From contig NZ_MUYT01000001.1 of NCBI RefSeq assembly GCF_002014765.1, positions 1 to 64,000 on the forward strand: a stretch of DNA of 64,000 nt, read 5' to 3'. The position numbers and the translations under genes were made by a program. Source of the DNA: Lwoffella lincolnii. GTDB taxonomy: Bacteria; Pseudomonadota; Gammaproteobacteria; Pseudomonadales; Moraxellaceae. The notes beneath the pieces were generated by a model, which was given only the letters and a program-made list of their open reading frames with translations, ran no database searches and was not told the origin of the DNA. Below are positions 25,195 to 34,329 of the stretch, piece after piece; positions within the stretch are counted from its first letter, which is position 1, and the number at the start of each line of letters is the position of its first letter.

Positions 25195-26175
25195 ATGAAT
25201 TTACAAAAAGTGGATTTAAATCTGTTGGTGCATTTAGATGTCTTGTTAAGAGAAAAAAATGTTACTCGAGCGGCAGAACAGTTGGGCATCACTCAGCCAG
25301 CCATGAGCAATATTTTACGTCGATTGCGTCAATTGTTTCATGACCCTTTGTTGATACGTTCGTCCGAGGGCATGTCTCCAACCGAACGAGCTTTAGAGCT
25401 ACAGCCACGCATTCGTGAGATTTTGGCGGATTTATCACAGGTGCTAGAGCCACGTACTGAGTTTCGTCCTTATAGCACGTCTCGAGTGTTTCGCATCATG
25501 ACATCTGACTATGCCGAGGCGACCCTTGTGCCTAGGTTGGTGAAAGCCTTGCGTAGTGAAGCACCCAACGTGATATTGGATTTTTTGACCCCATCTGATG
25601 TGTCGTACCGTGATATGGAGCAAGGGCGAGTGGATTTGGCGATTAACCGCTTTAATGAAATACCGCAAAGTTTTCATCAGGTGTTGGTGTGGCGAGATAC
25701 CTTTAGTTGTCTGTTGTCTGCCGATAGCCCCTATGTCAACCGCTTTAACTTAAAAAACTACCTAAAGGCTCAACATGTGTGGGTATCTAAGACGGGCATG
25801 GGTGTGGGATTTGGGGTAAATCCAGAAAAGTCAGGCGGTCTTGGTTCGATTGACCAAGCTTTACAACGGCTGGGCAAAAAACGTCAAATCAGTATCTTTA
25901 CTCGTCATTATCAAATGCCTGCCATGTTGACTGCCAATAAAGATTTGATTGCAACCTTACCGACTCGAGTGGCAAAAATGCAAGCAGATAATGACAACAT
26001 CATCATAAAAGAACCGCCATTTTTTATCCCTGAATTTGAATTGACCATGGCGTGGTCGCCTTTGTTGCAACACCACCCTGCCCATCGTTGGTTGCGTCAA
26101 CTTATCATGCACGTGGCACGGCAAGTGGTGGCAGAAGAACAAAGTCAAGGCTTATTGCCTAACAATCAACGTTAA
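25195..26175 (+). CDS. LysR-family transcriptional regulator
   Basis: A 326-residue LTTR. The winged helix-turn-helix reads VTRAAEQLGITQPAMSNILR, followed by LFHDPLLIRSSEGM. The C-terminal part is a LysR substrate-binding domain (RIMTSDYAEATLVPRLVKAL and GRVDLAINRF). It resembles NodD/LeuO-type regulators in the segment ARLQ/ERALELQPRIREIL. I chose the ATG at 25195 because of AGGAA upstream; the open frame starts 21 codons earlier. The target is unknown; nhaA downstream is convergent and no divergent partner is evident. Confidence 0.85.
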   Translation: MNLQKVDLNLLVHLDVLLREKNVTRAAEQLGITQPAMSNILRRLRQLFHDPLLIRSSEGMSPTERALELQPRIREILADLSQVLEPRTEFRPYSTSRVFRIMTSDYAEATLVPRLVKALRSEAPNVILDFLTPSDVSYRDMEQGRVDLAINRFNEIPQSFHQVLVWRDTFSCLLSADSPYVNRFNLKNYLKAQHVWVSKTGMGVGFGVNPEKSGGLGSIDQALQRLGKKRQISIFTRHYQMPAMLTANKDLIATLPTRVAKMQADNDNIIIKEPPFFIPEFELTMAWSPLLQHHPAHRWLRQLIMHVARQVVAEEQSQGLLPNNQR

Positions 26176-26394
26176 ACCAACTTTAACATACCATGCGTCA
26201 TTCTTTACCCATCATTTTTGATTTTGGTGGTGATGTCAGCATGGGCAACTTAATCAGGGCATTTTTATTTTGACACTTGCCCTTTTTAACAAGGGTCAGT
26301 CGTGATTGCTTTTTTACCCATCAAGCATACAGCCAACAGGTGTTGGCTGATATGGCAAGAGAAGTAAGTGGTGGGTATGTGGTGGCGAAATGTA

Positions 26395-27618
26395 TCAATG
26401 GGCATCTGGGATATAAGTGTTGTCGTCGCTTGGTTGAGCTAAATCTGCCAAATCCATGTTGGTGCGTTTACTGATGATGTTTAAATACACATAGCCTGCA
26501 ATGCCTGATAACAATGACCCCAAAATAATGCCCAAACGTTCATCAAACACCTTATCAACGGCACTAAATGCCAAACCACCAATAAACAAGCTCATGGTAA
26601 AGCCAATACCGCACAATAACGAGACTCCAAAGATGTGCTTCCAGTTAATTTCATTGGGAATGCTGGCAAGTCCAAATTTTACCCCCAACCAGCTAAACAA
26701 CATCACCCCAATTGGTTTACCTAAAAACAGCCCAGCGGCAATCGCCAGTGGCACAGGGTGGGCAATCTCACCCAAACCTGCCCCACCCAAATGAATGCCT
26801 GCATTGGCAAAAGCAAATATTGGCAACACAATAAATGCCACACCGTCTTGTAAATCATGCTCTAAATCTTCTAGCGGTGAATGCTCTTCATCGTCTTTAT
26901 CATACATGGGGATACAAAACGCCAATAATACCCCTGCGATGGTGGCGTGAATGCCAGATTTGAGTACCGCAAGCCACATAAACAAGCCCAAAATCAGATA
27001 AGGGGCAATGCGAGTAACATTTAAGCGGTTTAAGGCAAACACCACTGCCAAAATACCGCCCGCCCAAGCCAATGCTGTCAAAGACAAACCGTGAGAATAA
27101 AAAAAAGCAATGATTAAAATTGCCCCAATGTCATCAAAAATAGCCACCGATGCCAAAAATACCTTTAGGGCAACAGGCACACGATTGCCAAGCAGACTGA
27201 TGACCCCTAAGGCAAAAGCGATGTCGGTGGCAGCAGGAATCGCCCAACCTTTTAAAAACTCAGGATTGTTCCAGTTAATGGCGGCATATATCAAACCAGG
27301 CATAATCATACCACCAACGGCAGCCAGTGCAGGCAAGACGATTTTTTTGACTTCTGACAGCTCACCGACCAGCATTTCTCGCTTTAGCTCAAGCCCCACC
27401 AAAAAGAAAAATATTGCCATTAGACCATCATTAATCCAATGTATGGCATGTTTATCTAAGACAAAATCACCCACATGCACGCCAATGGACATCTCTAATA
27501 AATGGTGGTAATGTCCGTATAACGGTGTGTTGGCGATAATCATCGCCAACACAGCGGCGAATGCCAGCACCACGCCACCAGCAATGTCTGACTGAAAAAA
27601 ATCACGAATGCGTTGCAT
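26395..27618 (-). CDS. nhaA: Na+/H+ antiporter NhaA
   Basis: Inner-membrane antiporter for sodium and pH homeostasis. The hallmarks are LVGLELKREMLVGEL, IPAATDIAFALGVISLLGNR, FDDIGAILIIA (the ion-binding Asp pair) and CGIGFTMSLFIGGLAF. There are about 12 membrane segments. I chose the ATG at 27618 (407 residues), which has GGGGA upstream; the open frame begins at a TTG 8 codons earlier. It is convergent with the LysR gene. Confidence 0.95.
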   Translation of the reverse strand: MQRIRDFFQSDIAGGVVLAFAAVLAMIIANTPLYGHYHHLLEMSIGVHVGDFVLDKHAIHWINDGLMAIFFFLVGLELKREMLVGELSEVKKIVLPALAAVGGMIMPGLIYAAINWNNPEFLKGWAIPAATDIAFALGVISLLGNRVPVALKVFLASVAIFDDIGAILIIAFFYSHGLSLTALAWAGGILAVVFALNRLNVTRIAPYLILGLFMWLAVLKSGIHATIAGVLLAFCIPMYDKDDEEHSPLEDLEHDLQDGVAFIVLPIFAFANAGIHLGGAGLGEIAHPVPLAIAAGLFLGKPIGVMLFSWLGVKFGLASIPNEINWKHIFGVSLLCGIGFTMSLFIGGLAFSAVDKVFDERLGIILGSLLSGIAGYVYLNIISKRTNMDLADLAQPSDDNTYIPDAH

Positions 27619-27776
27619 GAAATCCCCAAATGAACTCTTCAATTAAATCTCAAGTGAAATAATACTCAAAAATCAACCAGCGTCTAAAAAAAAGCCACAT
27701 TATAAAGTAAATGCCCCATCGCCAGTCAAATGCTGATAAAAAATTACCAGTAATTTACATAAGAGTAATAAATTAA

Positions 27777-27917
27777 TGCTTTACCCCCAATTCACGCCAC
27801 CTGATGCCTAATGTGTCTAATATGACCAAGGAGGGCGTGTGCTTCAGCGACGGCTACGGCTACCTCAATAATAAGCACTATGGCTACCGTGTTTGTGCCG
27901 TGTGGTCAGCATCTTAG
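27777..27917 (+). pseudogene. C-terminal remnant of an unrecognised protein
   Basis: In an otherwise empty, AT-rich 386-base gap between nhaA and purN, a GC-richer stretch stays open for 46 codons. It ends in EGVCFSDGYGYLNNKHYG, then YRVCAVWSAS and a stop. The closing Gly-Tyr-Arg-Val-Cys-Ala-Val resembles the end of C-type-lectin/FGE-like or FISUMP-type domains. An ATG at 27822 gives only 31 residues. I read it as a left-over gene end, not as an expressed gene. The rest of the gap shows nothing. Confidence 0.4.
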
Positions 27918-28004
27918 ATTTTAGATTTTTTGCTGTCGTCAGCAAAACATGGTCGTGGGTAATATATGTCTTAAGTCTTATGCCCATGGCAACATGCTTC
28001 AATG

Positions 28005-28721
28005 TCATTTAAAAAATAACCGCCAAGGTAAATCAGGCAACTGAGTAAAAGATAAGGGGCTGGGCGAGCTGGCATTGGTTGAGCTGTCAGTAGGTTGGTG
28101 ATATTGAGCCTGTTTAAGCACAGTTAAAGGCAACACACCTTGAGCAATCAGCTTGATTGTCCATGGCAGAAGTTGATGCTCAAGACGATGCACGCATTGC
28201 TGTAGCTTATCGGCGGTGATGTCAACTGGCACGTTCATGACCGCTTGGGTCAATACCTGCCCTGCATCAAGCTGAGCGGTAACCACATGCACGCTACAAC
28301 CGTGGGTGGTCTCTTTGGCTGATAATGCCCTTTGATGGGTATTTAGTCCCTTATATTTGGGCAATAGTGATGGGTGTAGGTTGATTATCGGAGCGGGACA
28401 TTGATTGATAAACTCACCGCTTAGCACACGCATGAACCCAGCCAACACCACCAAATCCGCTTGCCAGTCGTTGAGCTGGCGTTGGGCATGTTGCTCAAAG
28501 GTCTTGATGCCCATTTTTTTGCCAGTGTCGGTGTGCGACAGTACCGCCACCTTGATGCCCGCTTGTTTGGCACGAGTAATGGCATAAGCGTCATTTTTAT
28601 TGCTGATGACCCCAACGATGTCAATGGGCAACTCACCTGCCTGCTTGGCATCGATTAAGGCTTGTAGATTGCTTCCGCCACCAGAAACAAGAATGGCGAT
28701 TTTTAAAGAATTGGTTTGCAT
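28005..28721 (-). CDS. purN: Phosphoribosylglycinamide formyltransferase
   Basis: Third step of purine synthesis, moving a formyl group from 10-formyl-THF to GAR. Motifs are LVSGGGSNLQALIDA (nucleotide site), ADLVVLAGFMRVLS, INLHPSLLPKYKGLNTHQRA (catalytic Asn and His) and TTHGCSVHVVTAQLDAGQVL (catalytic Asp). A Ser/Pro-rich C-terminal tail of about 25 residues brings the length to 238. It follows purM on the same strand after 103 bases, so they are probably one operon. Confidence 0.94.
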   Translation of the reverse strand: MQTNSLKIAILVSGGGSNLQALIDAKQAGELPIDIVGVISNKNDAYAITRAKQAGIKVAVLSHTDTGKKMGIKTFEQHAQRQLNDWQADLVVLAGFMRVLSGEFINQCPAPIINLHPSLLPKYKGLNTHQRALSAKETTHGCSVHVVTAQLDAGQVLTQAVMNVPVDITADKLQQCVHRLEHQLLPWTIKLIAQGVLPLTVLKQAQYHQPTDSSTNASSPSPLSFTQLPDLPWRLFFK

Positions 28722-28824
28722 GATTTAATGAACATGATTGAATGAATTTGATGAGATATTGAGATTATTTCCTACTTAAAAAACATCAAGATAAGATTTT
28801 TAATAAAGAGCATGTCAAATCTTA

Positions 28825-29919
28825 TCAAAGATATGTGACCGCATCACCGCTGGCATCATCAGAGCGTTGAACAATTTTACCCAATTTCCATGCGTTTTCG
28901 CCATTGTCATTGAGCAGTTTAATGGCTTCATCTGCCTTATGATGTGGCACAATCACAACAAATCCCACGCCACAGTTAAAGGTGCGATACATCTCTGTTT
29001 GTTCAATGTTGCCTGTTTGTTGTAGCCACGCAAACACAGCTGGTAAGTCCCAAGAATGGACATCAATTTGAGCGGTTAAGCTGTCGGGCAACACTCGGGG
29101 CAAGTTGTCGGTTAAGCCGCCACCTGTGATGTGTGCCATGGCGTGTAGGTTGGTGTTACCAAGGGATTTTTGTAGGGTTTGAATGGCGTTGACATAGATT
29201 TTAGTTGGGGTAAGTAGCACGTCTTTGAGTGGTTTGTTATCAATGGTTTGGGTGTTGATGTCTATGTTTGCCACGTCAATGATTTTGCGTACCAATGAAT
29301 AGCCATTGGAATGCACCCCACTTGAAGCAATCGCAATGAGTATGTCGCCTGTTTGTACGTTTTTTCCTGTGATGACTTCGCTTTCTTCCACCACACCGAC
29401 ACAAAATCCTGCCAAGTCATAGTCTTCGTTTTGATACATTCCGGGCATTTCGGCAGTTTCGCCACCGATTAAGGCACAATTTGCCAATTGACACCCATCA
29501 CCAATGCCTTTAATCACCGCTTCGGCGGTGTCCACATCCAGCTTGCCTGTGGCATAGTAATCTAAAAAAAACAATGGTTCTGCCCCACACACAAGCAGGT
29601 CATTGACACACATGGCAACCAAATCTTGCCCAATGGTGTCATGTTTGTTGAAGTCTAATGCCAGTTTGAGTTTTGTTCCCACGCCGTCCGTGCCTGACAC
29701 CAACAGTGGGGATTGGTAGCCTTGTGGGATACGGCATAATGCCCCAAATCCGCCTAATCCACCGATGACTTCAGGGCGAGTTGTGGCTTTGGCAACCGAT
29801 TTGATGCGTTGTACCAAGGTTTCGCCAGCGTCAATGTCCACACCTGCATCTTTGTAGCTTAAAGGTTGAGTGCTGAAAGGTTGAGAGCTTGATGGGTTTT
29901 TTGGGGGGGCTTGGGTCAT
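28825..29919 (-). CDS. purM: Phosphoribosylformylglycinamidine cyclo-ligase
   Basis: Fifth step of purine synthesis; closes the imidazole ring of AIR using ATP. Signatures are LSYKDAGVDIDAGETLVQRI, GGFGALCRIPQGYQSPLLVS, GTDGVGTKLKLAL, DLVAMCVNDLLVCGAEPLFF, DYYATGKLD, GGETAEMPGMYQNEDYDLAG and HITGGGLTDNLPRVLP. The first 20 residues are a Pro/Ser/Gln-rich extension. The length is 364 residues. Confidence 0.96.
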   Translation of the reverse strand: MTQAPPKNPSSSQPFSTQPLSYKDAGVDIDAGETLVQRIKSVAKATTRPEVIGGLGGFGALCRIPQGYQSPLLVSGTDGVGTKLKLALDFNKHDTIGQDLVAMCVNDLLVCGAEPLFFLDYYATGKLDVDTAEAVIKGIGDGCQLANCALIGGETAEMPGMYQNEDYDLAGFCVGVVEESEVITGKNVQTGDILIAIASSGVHSNGYSLVRKIIDVANIDINTQTIDNKPLKDVLLTPTKIYVNAIQTLQKSLGNTNLHAMAHITGGGLTDNLPRVLPDSLTAQIDVHSWDLPAVFAWLQQTGNIEQTEMYRTFNCGVGFVVIVPHHKADEAIKLLNDNGENAWKLGKIVQRSDDASGDAVTYL

Positions 29920-30124
29920 GATGTGTCGCCTTTAAATAGGTATTGTGGGCATGTTTATAAGATGGGGTGAGATGATGTCGTCATTATATAGATATTGGTG
30001 CTGATTCGTCTACTCATCATCAATTTTAGGATTAACATAAACAAACTGGAAACAGCATGATAAATCCGTCATCATTATCGGTCGGTTTATTTTTATGGTC
30101 ATTATTATCATAAGGACATCTAAC

Positions 30125-31228
30125 ATGCAAACTCGTTACACCATCGATCCATTTTTTCGCCGTTTATTTTTGGTGGCGATTATGGTCATTGGGTTGTATT
30201 TGTTGTATCTGATGATGCCTGTCATCATGCCGTTTTTGTGTGCATTTATTTTGGCGTATTTGTTTAACCCTTTGGTCAAGCGGATTGCTTTGATTATGCC
30301 CAGATGGCTTGCCATCATGGTGGTGTATGTGGGCATCACTGTGGGGGTGGTGTTATTGGTGTGGTGGCTCGCCCCCATGCTTTGGAATCAGATGCAGATG
30401 GCATGGAATTATTTGCCTGTTGCTCAAGAGTGGTACAATGGGCAAGTGCGTGATGTGATACAACACTACACACGCATTCGCTTGCCTGCGATGGAATCCA
30501 AACGTCTGTCTGAGACGTTGGTCGATTATATGCGTAATAATTATAACGTACAAGATGCTCAAGCTTTATTTCAACAAGTGCTGGTGTCAGGCATGAACTT
30601 TATCAACAATGCAGGATTGATTGTGTTGATGCCCATTTTGATGTTTTATTTTTTATTAAACTGGAATGAGCGTTTGCTTCAGTGGCAACAAGCATTACCA
30701 AAGGTTTATCGGGCAAAAATCATTGAAATATTCATTGACATGGATAAGGCGTTAATGTCCTTTGTGCAAGGTCAGCTTGTGGTCATGATATTGTTAGGGG
30801 TTATTTATGCCATACAGTTGCAGCTGATTGGCTTGGGTCTTGGTTTAACCATTGGTATGGTTGCTGGATTGGCAAGTTTTGTGCCTTATTTGGGGTTTGG
30901 GATTGGTTTTGTGGCAGCCATCATTGCAGGCTGGTTTCAATTTGGGTTGGATTGGCTGCATTTGGGGTTGATTGTGGGGGCGTTTTTGGTGGGGCAGGCG
31001 GTGGAAGGTTATGTGCTACAGCCGTTATTACTTGGTGATAAGATTGGTTTGTCCCCATTATGGGTGATTTTTTCAGTGCTGGCAGGGGCAGCATTGATGG
31101 GGTTTGTGGGCATGTTGATTGCCCTGCCTGTGTCTGCCATCATCAATGTGCTGTTTCGTCATCTGTATCATGCGTATTTGCGTTCGCATTGGTATCAAGG
31201 TCATCGCCAGTATTCGTTGTTTGATTAG
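30125..31228 (+). CDS. AI-2E family (PerM-like) permease
   Basis: A 367-residue polytopic membrane protein, formerly called UPF0118. About eight membrane segments, with the typical block LVVMILLGVIYAIQLQLIG, LGLTIGMVAGLASFVPYLGF, and VEGYVLQPLLLGDKIGLSPL near the C-terminus. The substrate is not established for most members. I chose the ATG at 30125, with AAGGA 8 bases upstream, over the open frame start at 30095. It diverges from purM, an arrangement common in gammaproteobacteria. Its stop sits in an 18-base tandem duplication. Confidence 0.85.
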   Translation: MQTRYTIDPFFRRLFLVAIMVIGLYLLYLMMPVIMPFLCAFILAYLFNPLVKRIALIMPRWLAIMVVYVGITVGVVLLVWWLAPMLWNQMQMAWNYLPVAQEWYNGQVRDVIQHYTRIRLPAMESKRLSETLVDYMRNNYNVQDAQALFQQVLVSGMNFINNAGLIVLMPILMFYFLLNWNERLLQWQQALPKVYRAKIIEIFIDMDKALMSFVQGQLVVMILLGVIYAIQLQLIGLGLGLTIGMVAGLASFVPYLGFGIGFVAAIIAGWFQFGLDWLHLGLIVGAFLVGQAVEGYVLQPLLLGDKIGLSPLWVIFSVLAGAALMGFVGMLIALPVSAIINVLFRHLYHAYLRSHWYQGHRQYSLFD

Positions 31229-31245
31229 TATTCGTTGTTTGCTTA
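31210..31245. repeat. 18-bp tandem duplication across the permease stop codon
   Basis: GTATTCGTTGTTTGATTA (31210-31227) and GTATTCGTTGTTTGCTTA (31228-31245) differ at one base. The TAG stop at 31226-31228 spans the junction. Confidence 0.85.
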
Positions 31246-31394
31246 AAGTAGTGTTTGCTTAAAGTGGTGTTTCGCTTTAACATGGTCGGCGCTGTTGTGA
31301 ACAGCGATGTGATGTCTTTGATGGTGAATGTCTCACGTTTGACTTTTTTATCATCTGACCTTTTTTATCAACAAAATAATTTAAAAAATAATTC

Positions 31395-32180
31395 ATGCCC
31401 ATGCAATCTTTAATAAACCAGTCAAATTCTATCCTTGTTATTGACACCGTTTTTGAGCAATGCTCAGTGGCGATTTGGCACAATCAGCAAGTCATCTATT
31501 CACACACCGTGGCTGGCAAACGTGAACAAACGCAAGTTGTGTTGCCAATGATTGACACTGCCATCAATCAGACAGGTTTGCAGGCTTGTGAGTTTGATGC
31601 GATTGCCTTTAACCAAGGGCCGGGGGCATTTAGTGGCATTCGAATCAATACGGCAGTGGCTCAAGCCTTGTCATTTGCTTATGATGTGCCTTGTGTTGGG
31701 GTGTCAAGTTTGCAAATCATGGCTCAATCCGCTTATGAACAATATGGTCATGACCATGTTTTTGCCTGTCTTGATGCCAGAATGCAACAAGTCTATGTGG
31801 GTGAATTTGCTGTGCAAGACGGTCTGATGCAACCTGTGAACCATGGTGTTAAACATGGCACTTCACATGGTAATCAGCAATCAGCAGAGCAAACACAATC
31901 TAATCAAAAACAATCTAATCAAGCACGACCCAATGAATATTTGCTTGATTATGATGCACAAACGCACGCCAATTATCCGATGGTTGGTAATGGTGCTGTG
32001 TTATTGATGGCTGCTGCTGAGCAAACACAACAGACACACTTATCGCTTGATGCAGGTATTTTGGCAAAATTGGCATCAAATCATTATGCCCAACATGGTG
32101 GTGTGCCAGCAGAGCAAGCCTTGCCTGTGTATCTTAGGCACAATGCTTGGAAAACACTAAAAGAGCAAGGCAAAACGTAA
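31395..32180 (+). CDS. tsaB: tRNA threonylcarbamoyladenosine biosynthesis protein TsaB
   Basis: ASKHA-fold partner of TsaD in making t6A37 on tRNAs that read ANN codons. It shows ILVIDTVFEQCSVAIW at the start, GKREQTQVVLPMID, FDAIAFNQGPGAFSGIRI, and CLDARMQQVYVGEF. The length of 261 residues is longer than E. coli TsaB (231). Part of the excess is an in-frame repeat, TQSNQKQSNQARPNE, near residues 163-177. A 16-base tandem repeat begins at its stop codon. Confidence 0.92.
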   Translation: MPMQSLINQSNSILVIDTVFEQCSVAIWHNQQVIYSHTVAGKREQTQVVLPMIDTAINQTGLQACEFDAIAFNQGPGAFSGIRINTAVAQALSFAYDVPCVGVSSLQIMAQSAYEQYGHDHVFACLDARMQQVYVGEFAVQDGLMQPVNHGVKHGTSHGNQQSAEQTQSNQKQSNQARPNEYLLDYDAQTHANYPMVGNGAVLLMAAAEQTQQTHLSLDAGILAKLASNHYAQHGGVPAEQALPVYLRHNAWKTLKEQGKT

Positions 32181-32209
32181 AACTAAAAAAGCATAAAACT
32201 AAAAAAGTT
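32178..32209. repeat. 16-bp tandem duplication starting at the tsaB stop
   Basis: TAAAACTAAAAAAGCA followed by TAAAACTAAAAAAGTT, 14 of 16 identical. The first TAA is the tsaB stop, and the second copy runs up to the uppP ribosome binding site region. Confidence 0.8.
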
Positions 32210-32223
32210 AAAAGGTAAAAAAA

Positions 32224-33069
32224 GTGGACATTGTGTTGTTAATAAAAGCCATCATCATGGGCGTGGTTGAAGGCATTACTGAGTTTTTGCCCATATCCAG
32301 CACAGGTTATCTGATTTTAACCGCTGATTTGCTGAATTTTTGGACAAAAGACAAGGCAGATTTATTTGTGGTGGTGATACAACTTGGGGCAATATTGGCG
32401 GTCATTTATGAGTATTGGGGTAGATTATGGCATTCACTGATGGGTTTGGTAACTGGCAAGGCAGTGGTGGACATGACAAATCCTAAGCAATTAGGATTGT
32501 CGTTAATTGTGGCAACCATACCTGTGATGGTGATGGGAATCGTGTTTGCTGATGTGATTAAGGCATATTTGTTTAGCCCCATGGTGGTGGCGGTGATGCT
32601 GATAATGGGTGGTTTGTTGATATTTTATGTGGAAAAACGCCCCCAGCCCATCATTGCCAAAGAAGCAGAACAGGTGAGCCTTAAAACCGCCATGATGATT
32701 GGGCTGTTTCAGTGTTTGGCACTGGTTCCCGGCACATCACGTTCAGGGGCAACCATCATTGGGGCATTGTGGTTGGGGGTGTCTCGTAAGGCAGCGGCAG
32801 AATTTTCCTTTTTTTTGGGCATTCCTGTGATTGTGGGGGCAGGGCTGTTGGATTTGCTTGAGCATCAAGACACATTGACTCATACTCAAGACTGGTGGGT
32901 GCTGGGGGTAGGCGTTTTGGTGTCGTTTGTGGTGGCATTGCTATGTATTCGTTGGATGGTGGCTTGGGTGTCTAGACGAGATTTTACCATTTTTGCTTGG
33001 TTAAGAATCATGACAGGCGTTGTTGTGCTGTTATCAACTTTGGTGTTTGGCTATGACATTCAAGGTTAA
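32224..33069 (+). CDS. uppP: Undecaprenyl-diphosphatase
   Basis: Integral membrane enzyme (BacA) that regenerates undecaprenyl phosphate, the lipid carrier for peptidoglycan; it also gives bacitracin resistance in other bacteria. The two active-site blocks are GVVEGITEFLPISSTGYLIL and LVPGTSRSGATIIGALWLG. About eight membrane helices. GTG start with AAAAGGT upstream. The length of 281 residues is normal. Confidence 0.95.
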   Translation: MDIVLLIKAIIMGVVEGITEFLPISSTGYLILTADLLNFWTKDKADLFVVVIQLGAILAVIYEYWGRLWHSLMGLVTGKAVVDMTNPKQLGLSLIVATIPVMVMGIVFADVIKAYLFSPMVVAVMLIMGGLLIFYVEKRPQPIIAKEAEQVSLKTAMMIGLFQCLALVPGTSRSGATIIGALWLGVSRKAAAEFSFFLGIPVIVGAGLLDLLEHQDTLTHTQDWWVLGVGVLVSFVVALLCIRWMVAWVSRRDFTIFAWLRIMTGVVVLLSTLVFGYDIQG

Positions 33070-33094
33070 TACATGGCAAATACATGGCTAATAT

Positions 33095-33982
33095 ATGACC
33101 ATATGGCAAAATAAATTAACAAACAAACAAAAAACCACGCCTAATTTGGTGGTGGTTGGCGAGTCTTTGGGACTTGAGTATGTGAGTGCTTGGTTAGATG
33201 AACACACTCAAATCAATAAGCACAATCACCAACACCTGTCGCTTAACGTGCAATACCACGAAATGACAAAACTCAATAACAAAACCATTCGCCAAATTGC
33301 CAATGGCATAAAAAAACAGCCAGCATCACCTTTAGCAGTGGTAAAAATGACCAACATGGGCGTTAGCGTCAGTTTGTGGCAAGATGACATGCAAGTGGCA
33401 TTGGATTGGCACAAGTTACAAAAAAGGATAGTCAGTGCTGGGCGTCAATCAGAGCTTTTATTGCAAGCGATAAAAGCCAACGTTGATAAGCAACTGATAG
33501 ATGCAACCGCAGGATTTGGGCATGATGGTCTGATATTAGCAAGCACAGGGGCAAGGGTAACCTTGGTTGAATCGCACCCTGTGATGGCAATGCTCTTATT
33601 GCTTGAGAAACAACGCATGAGCCAACAAAAAAACTGGCAAGCGTTGATGGGCAGATTAAACATTGTCTGTGCCGATGCAGTGGATTATTTGACTGCTTTG
33701 AATGAGCAGGCGTGCGACATATCAGCCATCTATTTAGACCCCATGTTTCCCAATGACAGCCATGATGCCAAAGTGGGCAAGCACATGCAGATATTGCATA
33801 AAATCGCCCATCCACCCACAGCATCGCAAGAAAGTCTGATGCTCACTACTGCCATTAACGCCATTCATCATACGGGGCGGGTGGTGGTTAAACGCCCCAA
33901 AAATGCCCCTTATTTGGCAGGTAAAACCCCATTTAAAAGTTGGCATAATGATGCGTTAAGGTTTGATGGCTATTTGCCATGA
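33095..33982 (+). CDS. rsmJ: 16S rRNA (guanine1516-N2)-methyltransferase
   Basis: SAM-dependent methyltransferase acting on the 30S decoding region. The RsmJ pattern is QLIDATAGFGHDGLILASTG (SAM site), HPVMAMLLLLEKQR, and AIYLDPMFPNDSHDAKVGKH. The C-terminus has VVVKRPKNAPYLAG. The length of 295 residues is above E. coli (250), mainly at the N-terminus. It follows uppP by 25 bases. Its last 18 bases, including the stop, are duplicated downstream. Confidence 0.9.
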   Translation: MTIWQNKLTNKQKTTPNLVVVGESLGLEYVSAWLDEHTQINKHNHQHLSLNVQYHEMTKLNNKTIRQIANGIKKQPASPLAVVKMTNMGVSVSLWQDDMQVALDWHKLQKRIVSAGRQSELLLQAIKANVDKQLIDATAGFGHDGLILASTGARVTLVESHPVMAMLLLLEKQRMSQQKNWQALMGRLNIVCADAVDYLTALNEQACDISAIYLDPMFPNDSHDAKVGKHMQILHKIAHPPTASQESLMLTTAINAIHHTGRVVVKRPKNAPYLAGKTPFKSWHNDALRFDGYLP

Positions 33983-34003
33983 ACTGGCTATTTGCCATGA
34001 ACA
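33968..34003. repeat. 18-bp tandem duplication including the rsmJ stop
   Basis: GGCTATTTGCCATGAACT (33968-33985) and GGCTATTTGCCATGAACA (33986-34003). The unit is six codons, so the second copy carries a second in-frame TGA. Confidence 0.9.
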
Positions 34004-34032
34004 GTCAGTGATTGTCAAAAAATCGCCATAAA

Positions 34033-34062
34033 AAAAGCAAAAACCATGATGTTTTTGCTTTT
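34033..34062. terminator. Bidirectional terminator between rsmJ and the cold-shock gene
   Basis: Stem AAAAGCAAAAAC / GTTTTTGCTTTT with loop CATGAT, between convergent genes. Confidence 0.8.
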
Positions 34063-34116
34063 ATTCATTTGTTATTTATATTTTGTTGTTTACATTCAAA
34101 AAGAATCTAAAAACAA

Positions 34117-34329
34117 TTAAATGGCTTGAATGTTACTGGCTTGTGGGCCTTTTTTACCATCGGTTACTTCAAAAGACACACGCTGACCTTCTGCTAAGGT
34201 TTTAAAACCAGAGCCTTGGATTTCGCTATAGTGGGCGAACACATCACTGCCACCATTTTCTTGAGCAATAAAACCAAAACCTTTGGCTTCATTAAACCAT
34301 TTAACAGTACCTTCAACCGTATTTGACAT
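34117..34329 (-). CDS. Cold-shock family protein
   Basis: A 70-residue OB-fold RNA chaperone. RNP1 is KGFGFIAQ and RNP2 is DVFAHYSEI, with GTVKWFNEAKG at the start and EVTDGKKGPQASNI at the end. I chose the ATG at 34329 (MSNTVEG), 8 bases after AGGA; a second ATG two codons upstream is too close to the ribosome binding site. Which CspA-type paralogue it is cannot be told. Confidence 0.95.
   Translation of the reverse strand: MSNTVEGTVKWFNEAKGFGFIAQENGGSDVFAHYSEIQGSGFKTLAEGQRVSFEVTDGKKGPQASNIQAI

Noticed and set aside
26176..26394. Gap between the LysR gene and nhaA
   Set aside because: I looked for a small gene or terminator and found neither; GGGCA...TGCCC-type pairing near 26257-26284 is too weak to call.
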